Of a stretch of 64,000 bases of DNA, positions 48,776 to 61,224 are shown in pieces. The notes under the pieces were generated by a model, which ran no database searches, was not told where the DNA came from, and worked only from the letters and a program-made list of their open reading frames with translations. Made by a program: the position numbers and the translations under genes. Source of the DNA: Prochilodus magdalenae. Taxonomy: Eukaryota; Chordata; Actinopteri; Characiformes; Prochilodontidae. The DNA lies in the NCBI GenBank assembly GCA_024036415.1, contig JAMWET010005075.1:347501-411500 (forward strand), written 5' to 3'. Each line of letters starts with the position of its first letter. The stretch's first letter is position 1.

Positions 48776-49489
48776 CCCACTTTTTTGCCATGTTTTTTTT
48801 TGGTACCTCAGTGCTTCACTGGCTCTCGGTATTAGTGCAGGCCCAGTGCGCATTCACTAATATGCTCATGCAATAATTTTAAATGAAAATCCCAAATTAC
48901 CTCGTCTTCTTCTCTGGTCTTCTTCTCTTCTTGTCCCTGTCTCTTGTCTCCCGTCTTCTCGCGTCTCCCCTTCTTCTCTCTTCTTCTAGGCCACACAGAA
49001 TTTCATAAATCTGTGATTATCCTTACATAAGGGCATCTCCTGCCGGTTGGTGTGAGAGGAGGTGCCGTGTCTCCGACAGTGTAGACCAGAACAGGGCAGC
49101 CAGCACTGATGACAGACTCTGTAGCCTCTGGGTCTACTTCCTCAGCCCATAAGTTCTAGACTCACCTCATCCCAGCCCATCTGTTAAATTCTGCAGACAC
49201 TAGTGTTCTATTATGCATCATATTAGCAGTCTTTTATTTTGAGAGGTAATACTGAGTGGAAGAGGTTGTGGTTTGAGAGAGTTTGAGTTTGACCTTAGCT
49301 TGACTCCTTGTCCAAGTGTGGTGTCCATAGTTTGCTTCTTTGGTTTTGCACTGGATGTATTTATGATTGGGGGAAATGGGGAGAGTTTGTCAACCATTTA
49401 TTTGATACACTAGATCCTTTAATACCAGATCCTAAAATGTAGACTTATACCAAGTACTAGTGTCTGTTGTGCATACGTGTGCATACGTG

Positions 49490-49490
<1 letters not shown>
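48776..49490 (+). other. abl2 intron 1, nothing recognised
   Basis: A short pyrimidine-rich patch (48901-48990, CTTCTTCTCT) is probably a decayed extension of the adjacent tract. Confidence 0.4.

Positions 49491-49491
<1 letters not shown>

Positions 49492-49530
<39 letters not shown>
49492..49530. repeat. (TG)n microsatellite
   Basis: About 18 TG units. Confidence 0.95.
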
Positions 49531-49537
<7 letters not shown>

Positions 49538-49728
49538 ATTTTTCTTTTTTTTTATTATCTATGTCTGTTTGCTATTGTATATTTGATACCCATGTTTAAT
49601 AATCTAAGTACATGTACAATATTTTTATTGTACTGCCCAGTATATTGCTTCAGCATCGCAGTGCCTGTCCTGCTACAGCTGTGTAGCTGCTTGATACAGA
49701 AGTACCTGCACAGTTTCTGGACTCTGGT

Positions 49729-49935
49729 TTAAGGCTCCTTGGATACACAGAGAAGAGTACTCACGGCGCCCACCTGCTTATGTGTTTGGTGCTGAAACTG
49801 ATAATAGAGCATCACAGTTCAAGAAAACGTGATTCAAGGAGTGTTAAAAGTGTAATTCAGTGATTTCTCTGCCTTTTTGTCATATGTGTTTTATGTCATG
49901 TTGATTTTTCCAGTGTCGTACAGCCCTATGTGTTC
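49729..49935 (+). repeat. Interspersed repeat family R2, copy 2
   Basis: GGCTCCTTGGATACACAGAG, AAGAGTACTCAC and GTGTTTGGTGCTGAAAC match 20163-20245 with a few substitutions; similarity fades afterwards. Confidence 0.6.
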
Positions 49936-51700
49936 CTAGCAGCCACTCTTAGCGTTTTTAGATGAGTGGTTATTGAAAGAAGGCCTGGTCTAGCCGTTTA
50001 GGTAGCCGACTCCTGTTTTCCCCTATGAAATCCTGCCCTTACAGATTTAGCCATGAGCAGTTTTACTGCTGCCTGTCTTCCTGCACTACCCAACGTGTTG
50101 TTAAATGATGTCTACTGGTATCGCATGGGCGTGTCAGACATTGCTTGGTGATGTCAGTCACAAGATATCCATTTCCCCATTGGGAATACAGATACTGGGT
50201 TTTAGTGCTAGCATCGGCACCAGCACTGATACGGTGTTGGTATCGGTGCAGCACTACTGTGGACCATGCAGTCGGAATTGTCCACACTGGTGGTGATGGG
50301 AAGTTTGCGTTGGCTCTAAAAAGCTCTCTCACTGAAAGCCATTGGATGAAATGTCTGAGGTATGCTGCTCTGATGTCCGAAAGAAGATCTGGGCCTGAAA
50401 CTGTGAAGAGCTGATAGGCTTCCTTGTAACACACCTTCAGACATCAAGGCACACTGAAAGACTTGGTGTACTGCCTAGTGGTTTGAATCCTGTTGCCTTG
50501 CTGTAGCTCCCTCTGTTGGTGCAAGCAGCTTTGACTGGTTGCTGCCTGTGGCTGACTTTCCAAGGAATAATGCGCTACGTTTACATGCCTGAGCCTGAAC
50601 ATGGTGTGTTATGTAACGCCATAAAGGCGCTGTTGAAAGTAAACCCAGCCTGAATCGTAAGCTGCAAAGCATGACCAAACAGGGCCCTGTGTGTTTTATA
50701 CAATCACCAGCCCTTCCTACCTGTGAGATCACCGCTGGCTGATTGTCCATTCGACTCATCGGCGTCTCGTTAACCTCAGAGGCTCTGCCTGGCCAAGCTC
50801 ATTAAGCACAAAAGGCTTAGGTTCTTTCATCTCTGAGACTGATTCAGCGCTGTCAGGGCAGACGAGACCGTCTTTACCTGTATGCTGTGACGACACCTGG
50901 CCTCACAGTGCTTATAGGCTCTGACCTGAGCCTGGAAGTGACTCGCACAGCTGGCTTTACGTTGTTGTGTAAATCATTGGCGTCCAAGGCTGGAGCCAGA
51001 GTCGAATGCTCTTTTGTTCTGAAAGGTCCAGACAGGAAGTGCTGCAGCTTTAGTGCCGCAACAACAAAGACTTATATTAACAGAGCCTCTGCTGAATCTC
51101 AGATCAGTCCTACGGAGTTGACTGAGCTCGTCCTGGCTTAGAATTCAAAGCCCGTCAATCAGTGTGAGTGTTGCAAGGGACCAAACCCAAAGGCAGAAGA
51201 TTACCATAACTCCAATTTGGACTAACGCCACCAGTGTTACGTGACCAATATAAACATCACATGATGCTGTTAAGATATGCTTATGCTTTCTGTATATGTA
51301 TAAATCAGATTGGTGGTATTATTAACCATGGTTTTGCTAATTCACTGATGAATCTACATAGCCTTATGGTCAGCCACTTTTATTGGCCTGCCTATATGCC
51401 AGTGAAGCCCTGGTTTATTTATTTATTAGGTTACGTCTGGTGCTTCGGAAACTTGGCCCTTATATGATGCAACTGAGGTGAGTAGTAGGAAAGAGGCCCT
51501 TCCAGGTGATGCAAGCTTCAGTGCTGGTTAATGAATCTCGCTTCCTGGGGCGTCAGGTCTGAGTGACTAACCCACTGTGGGCGTGGGTAGGGGCAGGGGG
51601 TAGGAGCTCAGGGGGGTGGGTAATCTGAGAACACCTTTGAGGAGTGTTTGTTCTTGTGATGACCCGAGGGAGGACCCAGAGAGTGCTGGTAGGAGAGGAA
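49936..51700 (+). other. abl2 intron 1, nothing recognised
   Basis: No exon or classified repeat recognised. Short open frames lack similarity. Confidence 0.4.
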
Positions 51701-51895
51701 TCACATCAATTCACTTTTATTGTCACCTCACATTTTCACAGGTGTGAAGGGGAGTGAAATGGTGCATAGTCCCTTACAGTACTTCAGTACAAACATATAA
51801 ATTAGACAATAAATATATACAATACTGAGCACTAAAATCTCTGTTACACTAATTTACAGTTATGAATAAAAACTATGATATATGCAGATGTACAC

Positions 51896-51967
51896 ATTAC
51901 CATATAGCACTATGGTAAGGCTGAGGTAGATAAGAGATGCAGGGTATATATAGGGGAAAAACTATTG

Positions 51968-52055
<88 letters not shown>

Positions 52056-52204
52056 TTATTTATTTATTTTGATTATGTATGTATGTATGTATGTATGTAT
52101 GTATGTATGTATGTATGTATGTATGTATGTATGTATGTGTATATATATATATATACCCTGCATCTCTTATCTACCTCAGCCTTACCATAGTGCTATATGG
52201 TAAT
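51896..52204. repeat. Perfect 57-bp inverted repeat enclosing microsatellites
   Basis: The left arm is 51896-51952 and the right arm 52148-52204. Arm text includes CATATAGCACTATGGTAAGG and CTGAGGTAGATAAGAGATGC, and the reverse complements match base for base. The 195-base spacer is (TG)n, (TA)n, (TTTA)n and (TATG)n. A third, partial copy of ATATAGCACTATGGTA follows directly at 52203-52218. Confidence 0.95.
51968..52147. repeat. (TG)n-(TA)n-(TATG)n compound microsatellite
   Basis: (TG)n at 51968-52033, (TA)n at 52033-52055, (TTTA) at 52055-52070, (TATG)n at 52076-52138 and TA again to 52155. Confidence 0.97.
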
Positions 52205-52395
52205 ATAGCACTATGGTATGGTTGTATATCTGTACTACAGATATACAATATGAATGGAAGATTACAGTAGGTCAGGCTATATGTGCAAGTTTAAATATGC
52301 TAATGTGAAGTGCAGAGTGACGATTGTCCATGGAGATCATCGTTTAGATGATATAGGTGAGATGTGCAAATGTGATGGAGGGATTTACAGAGCAG

Positions 52396-53228
52396 CAGGG
52401 CTCTAGAGTGCAAGCAATTTGGTCGCACATGCGACCTAATTTCTCAATGGTGCGACTAAAAAAGTGCGACCAGCAGTTCGATGGAGCAAAAAAGAAAGTC
52501 TTTGTGACTCTGAAAGTCTCCCTGTGGTTAAAAACAGACACACATTAGGCCCATTTCGTGGTCTAAACCAATCAAAGATAGTGAAGGGCGGGGCTGATTG
52601 GCCGGGGTCCAGATATTCCTGTATATGTGTACGTTTGAAAGTGCATGTGCTGCAGTCAGACAGAGCGGTGAGTAGCCTAGGCCCGTCAGGTAAACAGAGC
52701 GGGTGTCGCCGCGGATGGCGAGAGGCGATGAAAAGAATGATTTACAACATTTTGGTTAAGAATGTTAAGTTCAGGTCCGTTCGAAACATAACCTGGGAGT
52801 ATGATGGCTCCGTGTCAGACCGCTGGTTATGTCAAGCCCTGGTCCGGAGACGGCATCAGATAATGAGCCACATACGATCGACTCTGAGAGCATTGCCGGC
52901 AGTAGTGAGTTTTTGACTGGTTTTAATACATTTCGGATTGAAGCGCAGAAAAAGCACAACGCATCTATCAAACACATTACATGCCGCGACAAATGCACTG
53001 CTACCTCTCTTTGTGCTTCAAATAAGGAACTTTATGTTGACCACATTGATAGTTAATCATTTACAAGTCAATATTGCCTATATGGACAGTGATTAAAAAA
53101 GAGAAAAGAAAAAGTAACTTGTAAAACTGCGGTGCTGAATGTGATGCGTTTGAAAATTTGGGTGCACCTAAGAACAAAACGTTAGACGCACCAGTGCAAC
53201 CAGTGCCTAAAGTTAGTCTAGAGCCCTG
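52396..53228 (+). mobile_element. hAT-like DNA transposon remnant
   Basis: The left end CAGGGCTCTAGAGTGC and inverted right end CAGGGCTCTAGACTAAC give a 13-base terminal match. Flanking AGCAG is present on both sides (52391-52395 and 53229-53233); hAT elements normally make 8-bp duplications, so the exact edge is uncertain. The plus strand carries a frame beginning MKRMIYNILVKNVK, resembling the MKR-x-(I/L)-x-x-F start of hAT proteins. An overlapping frame has FNTFRIEAQKKHNASIKHIT, like the 'F...K-KHN-x-S-x-x-H' BED/TTF-type zinc-finger segment of hAT transposases. Frames are broken and no dimerisation domain is found, so it is an internally deleted copy. Confidence 0.65.
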
Positions 53229-53450
53229 AGCAGTAACTCTTATAGCCTGATTATCAAAATTAGCATTGCTGTTCATGTTACATAGCGATAAACAGACCCA
53301 GACTGGCCTAAACAGCATTTCACAGGCTGTGAAAACGAGTATTGAAACTCACCATTTAAAAGTAGTAATATTAAATCGTGTTTTTAATGTCCGTCTGAGG
53401 AAATGGATGTTTCTACATGAGTCAGGTCAGGTTCTATACCTTATCCCATC
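53229..53450 (+). other. abl2 intron 1 and end of host repeat
   Basis: Contains TAACTCTTATAGCCTGATTA and GAAATGGATGTTTCTACATG, which may belong to the repeat interrupted by the hAT element. No gene. Confidence 0.35.
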
Positions 53451-53454
53451 TGGG

Positions 53455-53920
53455 AGTTCCAGTCACGCTCTATCTGTGCTGTTCTAAACCATATTAAAAC
53501 AGGTATGCTCGGAGATATGATAATCTTGTTGGTGTGGTTGCAGAGCAGCACCTGAGCTGTACCAACAGTGTGTGAGAACGAGGCTCCTCGGTGAAATTCC
53601 AATGTTTGTGATGTCTGCAGAATTAAACAGCAGTGGTGGAGGTGGTCCAACAGATGCTCAGTTGGGTTCAAGTCTGAAGGGGGGGAACAGGATAGTAGTT
53701 GGAAGTCTTGGTCGTGCTCCCAAACAGTGTCTGAAGGATCCCATCCACCCGAAGGAACAACAGTCAGCATGTATCGCCCTTTGTATGATCGCAATGAGGC
53801 GCATGTGTGCGGACAGCCTGTCACACACCTTGTAAACCCACCGAGCCAGCTGACGACACATGACTTCCTTCATGAGCTACGTGCTGCTATCATTGAAAGT
53901 AGGAAGTGGTCATAATAATG
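53455..53920 (-). pseudogene. Possible Tc1-like transposase fragment
   Basis: A minus-strand frame contains PPSDLNPTEHLLDHLHHC, matching the SPDLNP-x-E-H-L-W-D motif that carries the third catalytic residue in Tc1-like transposases. Sequence on either side is not obviously transposase-like. TGTTGGTGTGGTTGCAGAGC and TGACTCGAG near the edges might be decayed ends. Confidence 0.4.
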
Positions 53921-54644
53921 TGACTCGAGTCTGTATTGCCCATTTCAGTACTGTTGTAGAGGTAGTGCTCAGTTTATGGAGATTATAGCTTTGTATGTGA
54001 GCATTGCAGGAGTGATATTCACTACCAAACCCCTGTAATTATATATATTTATCAGAATTATTCATATTCCATACGCAGTGATAATCAGCGGGCGGTGTGC
54101 TCTGTAGTTATGTCATTAACACCAGTAACCTCTGTTCCTACAGATGAGAAGATGACTGAGCGCAAAGAGAGCGATTAGACCTAGGGCTGTGACGGCAACC
54201 TCATTACTGCAACGCTGCGGTCATGTGATGCCTGCTGCGGGGTTGAGCTCATTACCGTCATCACCGCAGTTTCTTTTTTTGTTGTTGTTGATGAAAGTTG
54301 ATTCACCGTCGTTAATCATGGCTGGCCTCAGTTTATCACCGTACGGACAGCTCTCTGTTAGTGACTAGCTGGGATCTGTTTATCTAAGGCACTGACTGCC
54401 TATCTCTGCGTACGTTTCAAGCCACAGGGACTTCTCTGATCTCAGTATGGCTTTAATTTAACATAGTGATGACGAAATGCTGAGCGGTGCACCGTGGCAC
54501 ACTGAGGAGTTCAGCAGAGCTCGGAGTCGCTGGTCATAAAGCATCATAAATTGCTGCTATGCGATTATCGTTATTAATGTTTGGATGTAGAGATGGGCAC
54601 CATGACGATATGTATATTTGTCACTGTGATAAATTATGTACTTT
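53921..54644 (+). other. abl2 intron 1, nothing recognised
   Basis: A cryptic acceptor-like CTGTTCCTACAG at 54133-54144 precedes a very short open stretch ending in TAG; it is not supported as an exon. Confidence 0.4.
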
Positions 54645-55007
54645 ATAATCTCACCGACAATACACATATATAATCTCACCGACAATACACATATATAATC
54701 TCACCGACAATACACATATATAATCTCACCGACAATACACATATATAATCTCACCAACAATACACATATATAATCTCACCGACAATACACATATATAATC
54801 TCACCGACAATACACATATATAATCTCACCGACAATACACATATATAATCTCACCGACAATACACATATATAATCTCACCGACTATACACATATATAATC
54901 TCACCGACTATACACATATATAATCTCACCGACTATACACATATATAATCTCACCGACTATACACATATATAATCTCACCGACAATACACATATAATCTC
55001 ACCAACT

Positions 55008-55042
<35 letters not shown>

Positions 55043-56172
55043 CTCACCGACAATACACATATATAATCTCACCGACTATACACATATATAATCTCACCGA
55101 CTATACACATATATAATCTCACCGACTATACACATATATAATCTCACCGACTATACACATATATAATCTCACCGACTATACACATATATAATCTCACCGA
55201 CTATACACATATATAATCTCACCGACTATACACATATATAATCTCACCGACTATACACGTACATAATCTCACCGACTATACACGTACATAATCTCACCGA
55301 CTATACACATATATAATCTCACCGACTATACACATACATAATCTCACCGACTATACACATACATAATCTCACCGACTATACACGTACATAATCTCACCGA
55401 CTATACACATATATAATCTCACCGACTATACACATACATAATCTCACCGACTATACACATACATAATCTCACCGACTATACACGTACATAATCTCACCGA
55501 CTATACACGTACATAATCTCACCGACAATACACATATATAATCTCACCGACAATACACATATAATCTCACCAACTATACATATATATAATCTCACCAACT
55601 ATACATATATATAATCTCACTGACAATACATATAATCTCACCGACAATACATATATATAATCTCACCGACAATACACATATATAATCTCACCGACAATAC
55701 ACATATATAATCTCACCGACAATACACATATATAATCTCACCGACAATACACATATAATCTTAGCGACAATACACATATAATCTTAGCGACAATACACAT
55801 ATAATCTCACCGACAATACACATATAATCTCACCAACTATACATATATATAATCTCACCGACAATACATATATATAATCTCACCGACAATACATATAATC
55901 TCACCGACAATACACATATATAATCTCACTGACAATACACATATATAATCTCAGCGACAATACACATATAATCTCACCAACTATACATATATATAATCTC
56001 ACCAACTATACATATATATAATCTCACCAACAATACACATAATCTCACCAACAATACACATATAATCTTACCGACTATACATATATATATAATCTCACCG
56101 ACAATACACATATATAATCTCACCGACAATACATATATATAATCTCACCAACTATATATATATATATATATA

Positions 56173-56235
<63 letters not shown>
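54645..56235. repeat. Minisatellite array, 25-bp AT-rich unit with TA expansions
   Basis: Roughly sixty copies of AATCTCACCGACAATACACA plus TATAT. Variant blocks are visible: CGACAATACAC at the left, CGACTATACAC in the middle (about 54885-55500, with GTACATAATC subvariants), then CGACAATACAC again, and shortened 23-bp units at about 55740-56060. TA dinucleotide expansions occur at 55013-55040 and 56150-56233. Confidence 0.97.
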
Positions 56236-56239
<4 letters not shown>

Positions 56240-57650
56240 AATTTCACCAACAATACAGTATCTGATGTGCTGTTCTGCAGGTTGTATGTATTCTCAGTAT
56301 AATCTGTGTGATTCATCATAACGAGAGCAGGACTGGTCCTTTTAACACCAGGGTTGAATTGAGGTCGAGGTTTCGATGGGATTTGTAGGGAGCACTGTTG
56401 GTTCTTCGTACCCAGTTGTAACTGAGCAGATGTCTGAAGAGTAAATATCGTGTATAGAGAAAGTTTCTTGAGGTTTTGCAATATTTGATTTTTGCCATAT
56501 CATTCTTCTCTATTTGGACAAAGTTGGCAAAGGCTAGATGCACAAAATGTTTGATATCAGCTTCCACTTTAGTCACTCAGCTTTACGCTCTCCCATGTCC
56601 TGGGTCATTTTAGCATCAGTGAACCGAGACGAAGAAAAACCCTGCAATCTCAAGCTCAATTTCTGTTTAGCGTTTATTAACTGTTAGGTATCGAGATGCA
56701 CAGAGACCACGATTTCCCTTCCACTACTGATCCATACCTGGTCCATAAATATATAATTCCTATTAAAAAAAAAACAAGGCAATTTAAAAAATTTTAACGC
56801 ACGTCATATGTCCTTTACACCGTGTGAAAATTTCCTGAAAAACGGACAAACAGAAATACTTTTATTAATACTAAATAAAAACACTTTACATTAATTTACA
56901 TTGACAGCAGCGTTTTTGCCCTCTCCTGTAAAGTTGTTATTTTGGAGATTTATTTTTTTTGAATATGTTGCTTTTTAGCGTGGTTGGAAAAAAGTCCTCA
57001 CCGTCACAGCCCTCATTAGACCTCCTAGTGTGTTTGACTAAGGTAGTGTCTCTATTGTGTGAATGTGTTTGGGGAGGGAGGGAGGGGGGTTGGCTACTTG
57101 TGGTTGTGCCACTCCCTCGGATTGCAGAAATCAGCCCACACTTCTTACTGGAACTTCTTATAGTATCTCAAGCTTCAGGCACTGCAAACCGATAGGACCC
57201 CAATCCTCTGCCAACCTCAGGTGTTACCAGCCAATCAAAGGAGGTTTAGGAGAATGGAGGTATCAGATTCTTCCAATGAGGTCGCAGACGTTCCAGTGAG
57301 GTCGATGACACTGTCGCTGGTGCTTATGTGTACCTGCAGGCTGTGGAGTGAACAATGGATAGAATGTGGAGGGAAGGGGGACAGAGGAACTGAGAGAATA
57401 TAAATGTTCCTAATTTCTATTTTAATGAATTTCCTAATGTCCAGAACATGCAGACCCCAGGCATTTAATCTCAGCTGTACACTCTAATTAATCTCTCTGT
57501 GGCTGTGCTAGGTCACCGGCCGAACATTTGTGGCTAGCAGTGTGCCAGTTCCTGTGATGTAGGCTTATGCTGTAAGCCTGTTCATCCAGACCTGCTATGT
57601 GACGCTGAAGCGAGCCAGTTCTTACCAGCCCCTGTAGTATATAGATGACA
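56236..57650 (+). other. abl2 intron 1, unique sequence and R1 fragment
   Basis: A fourth, partial R1 repeat copy lies at about 56890-56955 (TTTTTGCCCTCTCCTGTAAA, TTTTGGAGAT). Nothing else recognised. Confidence 0.4.
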
Positions 57651-57654
57651 TGGC

Positions 57655-58600
57655 TTCTTTGTTGTTTGTGGTGGAGTTGCTGATGATGGTGATGATGGTG
57701 TTGGTGGTGGTGAAGTTGATAATAATGGTGGTGTTGGTGGAGTTGTTGATGATGATGGTGGTGCTGGTGTTGTTGTTGATGATGATGGTGGTGCTGGTGT
57801 TGTTGATGATGGTGTTGGTGGTGGTGAAGTTGATGATAATGGTGTTGGTAGTGGTGGAGTTGTTGGTGATAATGGTGGTAGAGTTGTTGGTGATGATGGT
57901 GGTGCTGGTGGTGTTGGTGGCGGCGGTGAAGCTGTTGATTATATTGGTGTTGTTGTTGATGGTGGTGTTGTTGTTGATGATGGTATTGATGATGGTGGTG
58001 TTGATGGTATTGGTGGTGGTGGAGTTTTGTTGGGGATGAAGTTGTTGTTGTTGGTGGTGGTGGTGGTGAAGCTGTTGATGATGGTGGTGTTGTTGATGGT
58101 GGTGTTGTTGTTAATGGTGTTGGTAGTGTTGATGGTGATTTTGATGGTAATGGTGGTGGTGGAGTTTTTGTTGGGGATAAAGTTGTTGGTGGTGTTGGTG
58201 AAGCTGTTGATGATGGTGTTGATGGTGTTGGTAGTGTTGATGGTGTTGATGGTATTGGTGGTGGTGGAGTTTTTGTTAGGGATGAAGTTGTTGTTGGTGG
58301 TGGCGGTGAAGCTGTTGATGGTGGTGTTGATGATGATGGTGGTATTGTTGATGGTGGTGTTGATGATGATGATGATGATGGTGGTGTTGATGATGATGAT
58401 GTTGGTGGTGTTGTTGATGGTGTTTTTGTTGTTGATGATGGTGTTGTTGTTAATGGTGTTGGTAGTGTTGATGGTATTGATGATGGTGGTGTTGATGGTA
58501 TTGGTGGTGGTGGAGTTTTTGTTGGGGATGAAGTTGTTGTTGGTGAAGCTGTTGGTGTTATTATTGACGGTGGTGGTGGTAATGATATAGAAAGTTGCTG
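57655..58600. repeat. Triplet-based array (GTT/GAT/GGT), C-poor
   Basis: About 0.95 kb built of GATGGTGGTGTTGTTGAT-type text with almost no C on the plus strand. A longer unit, GGTGGTGGAGTTTTTGTTGG followed by GGATGAAGTTGTTG, recurs at about 58013, 58157, 58258 and 58504, giving a higher-order period of roughly 100-250 bases. The open frames (V/L/M-rich, 129 and 187 codons) reflect the triplet period. No start context, signal or homology supports a gene. Confidence 0.93.
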
Positions 58601-59694
58601 TCAGCTTTTCATAAAAAGTTGAGGAGTGACACGGTACACTATGTAGTCAGTGCAGTGTTTCTTCTGAAATCAGGGCTCTCTTTACCCTCTATGTTAGAAC
58701 TGTTGCTGTGAGGATTTGATTGCATTTATGGGGGTAAATACTGACGCTGGGTGATTAGTTCCCCTCCACGCTCACCTCTCTGGAGAAGGCAATTTGACTG
58801 CTCCCAGCCCGATGCTGGAAAGCTGAATACCCCTCTAGCTACGACTGAAACATGAACATTTCAGCATCACAATTAGGAGTGCAGTTTTCAAATCACAAGA
58901 GCCGTGAATTTAATTACAGCCTGCAAGTGCAGAAACCTCATAACACTGAGCTGCCTGTAGACGCGTCGGGCCAATCAGAAGCAGCTAAACTTCCACAGGA
59001 TGCATTCATCATGCGGCCATCATGTGAACTAACCTGCGGTCTGATGAACTACATTCAGCGTTCAAACCTCGAGCCTGAAGAAAGTGGGTCTGTTGGTCTC
59101 CTCGGTCAGAACCGGCCAGAATCTTCATTTACAGGAAGTGATTGTATTTTGAAATCTCAGCTGTAATACGGGTTTAATCCGTCAGCCCTGCCTGTAGTAC
59201 ATGCTGGGCATTGGACTCGTGTGCAGAACGTCCTGTTCTATCGACAGTGCTTCAGTAGGCAGATTATACGAGCTGCCGGTGTGCAGTTAAACGCCCGTGT
59301 CAGCCCTGGGCAGGTCATTGGTTTGCTTATGAAGATCTAGAGCAAGCCAGCTTTAAGAATTACGCTTTCTCCAAGACATTTGCTCAAAGAAAATCATATG
59401 TACACATTAACTTAAGGAAGCTGTGAAGGCATCCCCCAGAAACCTCCCCACCAGTGGCTAGATGGAGAGCAGACTGAGATATGTAATCAGCCTGCCTCTG
59501 CGATGCGTATATTTGTACATGTGTACATTAATAAATTTAGATTTATATACTTAGTATAACACTAATATGGTTATATGTGATGTGTCTAGCCCACTGCAGA
59601 CTCTTTCCTCCACCTTCATGGCCCACAAGTTGAGAAACCCTGGTGTAAGGTACACTATGGTACTGTCAAATAAGCTCCCATGCAGATCACACAT

Positions 59695-59734
<40 letters not shown>

Positions 59735-61224
59735 AAGGAGTAGTCTAAGACAGGACCGGTTAAAAAGCACTTCCTTAGCATCTTCTGTGAAATGACTATT
59801 TTGGGGATGTTGTCTTGTCTGAGGAAATCGAAGGAGAAGCTGACAGATTTTCAACATCGCTTCCTTTCCCACTCAGATCATTCTTTTCCTGTCGCACTTT
59901 TCAGGGAAATCATACACTGAAAGTCTGACTGAAACTTGCTGACAAGCGCTAGCGTTGTCTCATTTCCTCTTTCCCACATGACCATCAGCTTCCAGTTGAG
60001 TCATAACAATGTGGGGAGCGGTGGTCTCTGTTCAGCCCTGAGGCCGCAGGGCATTCCTCCCTTAAGAGTGCTTGTTCTGTCTGTATACTCTTTATGTAGA
60101 GATGCAGCCGATCTGAGTTTCAGGCTGGAACCTGGAACAGCAGGAAACACAGAGTGAGATATTGGAGAAAACGAGGTCCGATTTTATTTGATCTGGCTGA
60201 AGAATCTGGCCTGAACAAACAGAGTTGTTTATAGTGAGTCATAAGATGGAGCAGAGTAAGGTCACATGATGATAAGAAGAACATTTAGTCGATGTAGCTG
60301 TGAGTCTATTACTAAAAGTACAGTTTCTTTATTTAATAATTTATTTTAAAAAAAATTTGTTATGATAATGTCTATATTAAAAGTGCTCCTTCTGTCTGTA
60401 TACTCATAATACTGTATAATAATTATAAATACAATATAATAATTATTATATCTTCATTTCAAACTGTGTGTTTTGTTGGATGTTGTAGGGGCTGAAGGAT
60501 AAATCATTTTTATTTTTCAAAATCAAAATTTTTAAAGTGCAGTTTCCAAATTTCAGGATTTGCGGTTATTATTGTAGCCTATGTTATCAGTTATCTTCTC
60601 AAAGGTAGAAACCCATGTGCTGTATGTACATGAACACGACCCTAATGACCAGACAGTCAGTCTGCCTGTGGACACAGTAGTCTCTAAACTAAAGAAGGGT
60701 CCGGCTCTCAGTTTATACAAAATCATCACAGTTGTAGTCAGAAAAACCGCAGTTCAGTATTTTGCCCTTATTGTTCAGGCCTGTTGACCGTTAGACAACG
60801 TCAGGTCATCCATTAGCCTCCATTGCCAACCATTGCTTAATAATGAATGCACCCTAGGATTGCAGAGTGTGGGGGCTTCCTGTGGTAGAAGTGTGTAACT
60901 GCATGCGATGGGCAGAAGCTCCAGGGCTGAACGAGTGTGGAGAAATATCAGACGGAGATTTTTTTGACCGATATTGTGGCTGCAATTTAAACTGGATTCT
61001 CTTTAGTTACTGCGACCCAGGCCTGTTATTTTGGCCAGGAAGACTAGCGTGTTCGCCTTTTCTGGCTTGAGGCTTGAACCTTGGAAGTACTGCCAGATTT
61101 CCAGTTAGTTGTGGTTATGATGTCGCAGCGCATGGGAACTTGGTTGCTTTTGATCATCTACAGGCAGTTCACCAGCTGAGTTTGAGCAGTTGATCTTTCA
61201 GGTCAGAGAAGCATGGCTTTTATG
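58601..61224 (+). other. abl2 intron 1, nothing recognised
   Basis: Contains a (TG)n run at 59696-59732 and AT-rich low complexity at 60330-60450. No exon recognised. Confidence 0.4.

Larger units (their letters stand above)
51705..52395 (-). repeat. Likely LINE 3' region carrying microsatellites
   Basis: ATTCACTTTTATTGTCACCT, CACATTTTCACAGGTGTGAA and CAGTACTTCAGTACAAACAT, followed by TTAGACAATAAATATATACA, resemble the 3' untranslated part of a common fish non-LTR retrotransposon as I remember it. A microsatellite cluster and a perfect inverted repeat lie inside. Strand is inferred from that memory and is uncertain. Confidence 0.45.

Noticed and set aside
48248..48876. R/E-rich and S/L-rich frames of 148-201 codons
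   Set aside because: Translation of a CT-rich low-complexity tract.
54133..54180. Extra abl2 exon after the acceptor-like CTGTTCCTACAG
   Set aside because: The open stretch ends in TAG after about a dozen codons and does not resemble the known ABL2 exon that follows exon 1b.
57650..58590. V/L/M-rich frames (129 and 187 codons) as possible membrane proteins
   Set aside because: They follow a GAT/GGT/GTT triplet array. Hydrophobicity comes from NTN codons of the repeat, and there is no start context or homology.
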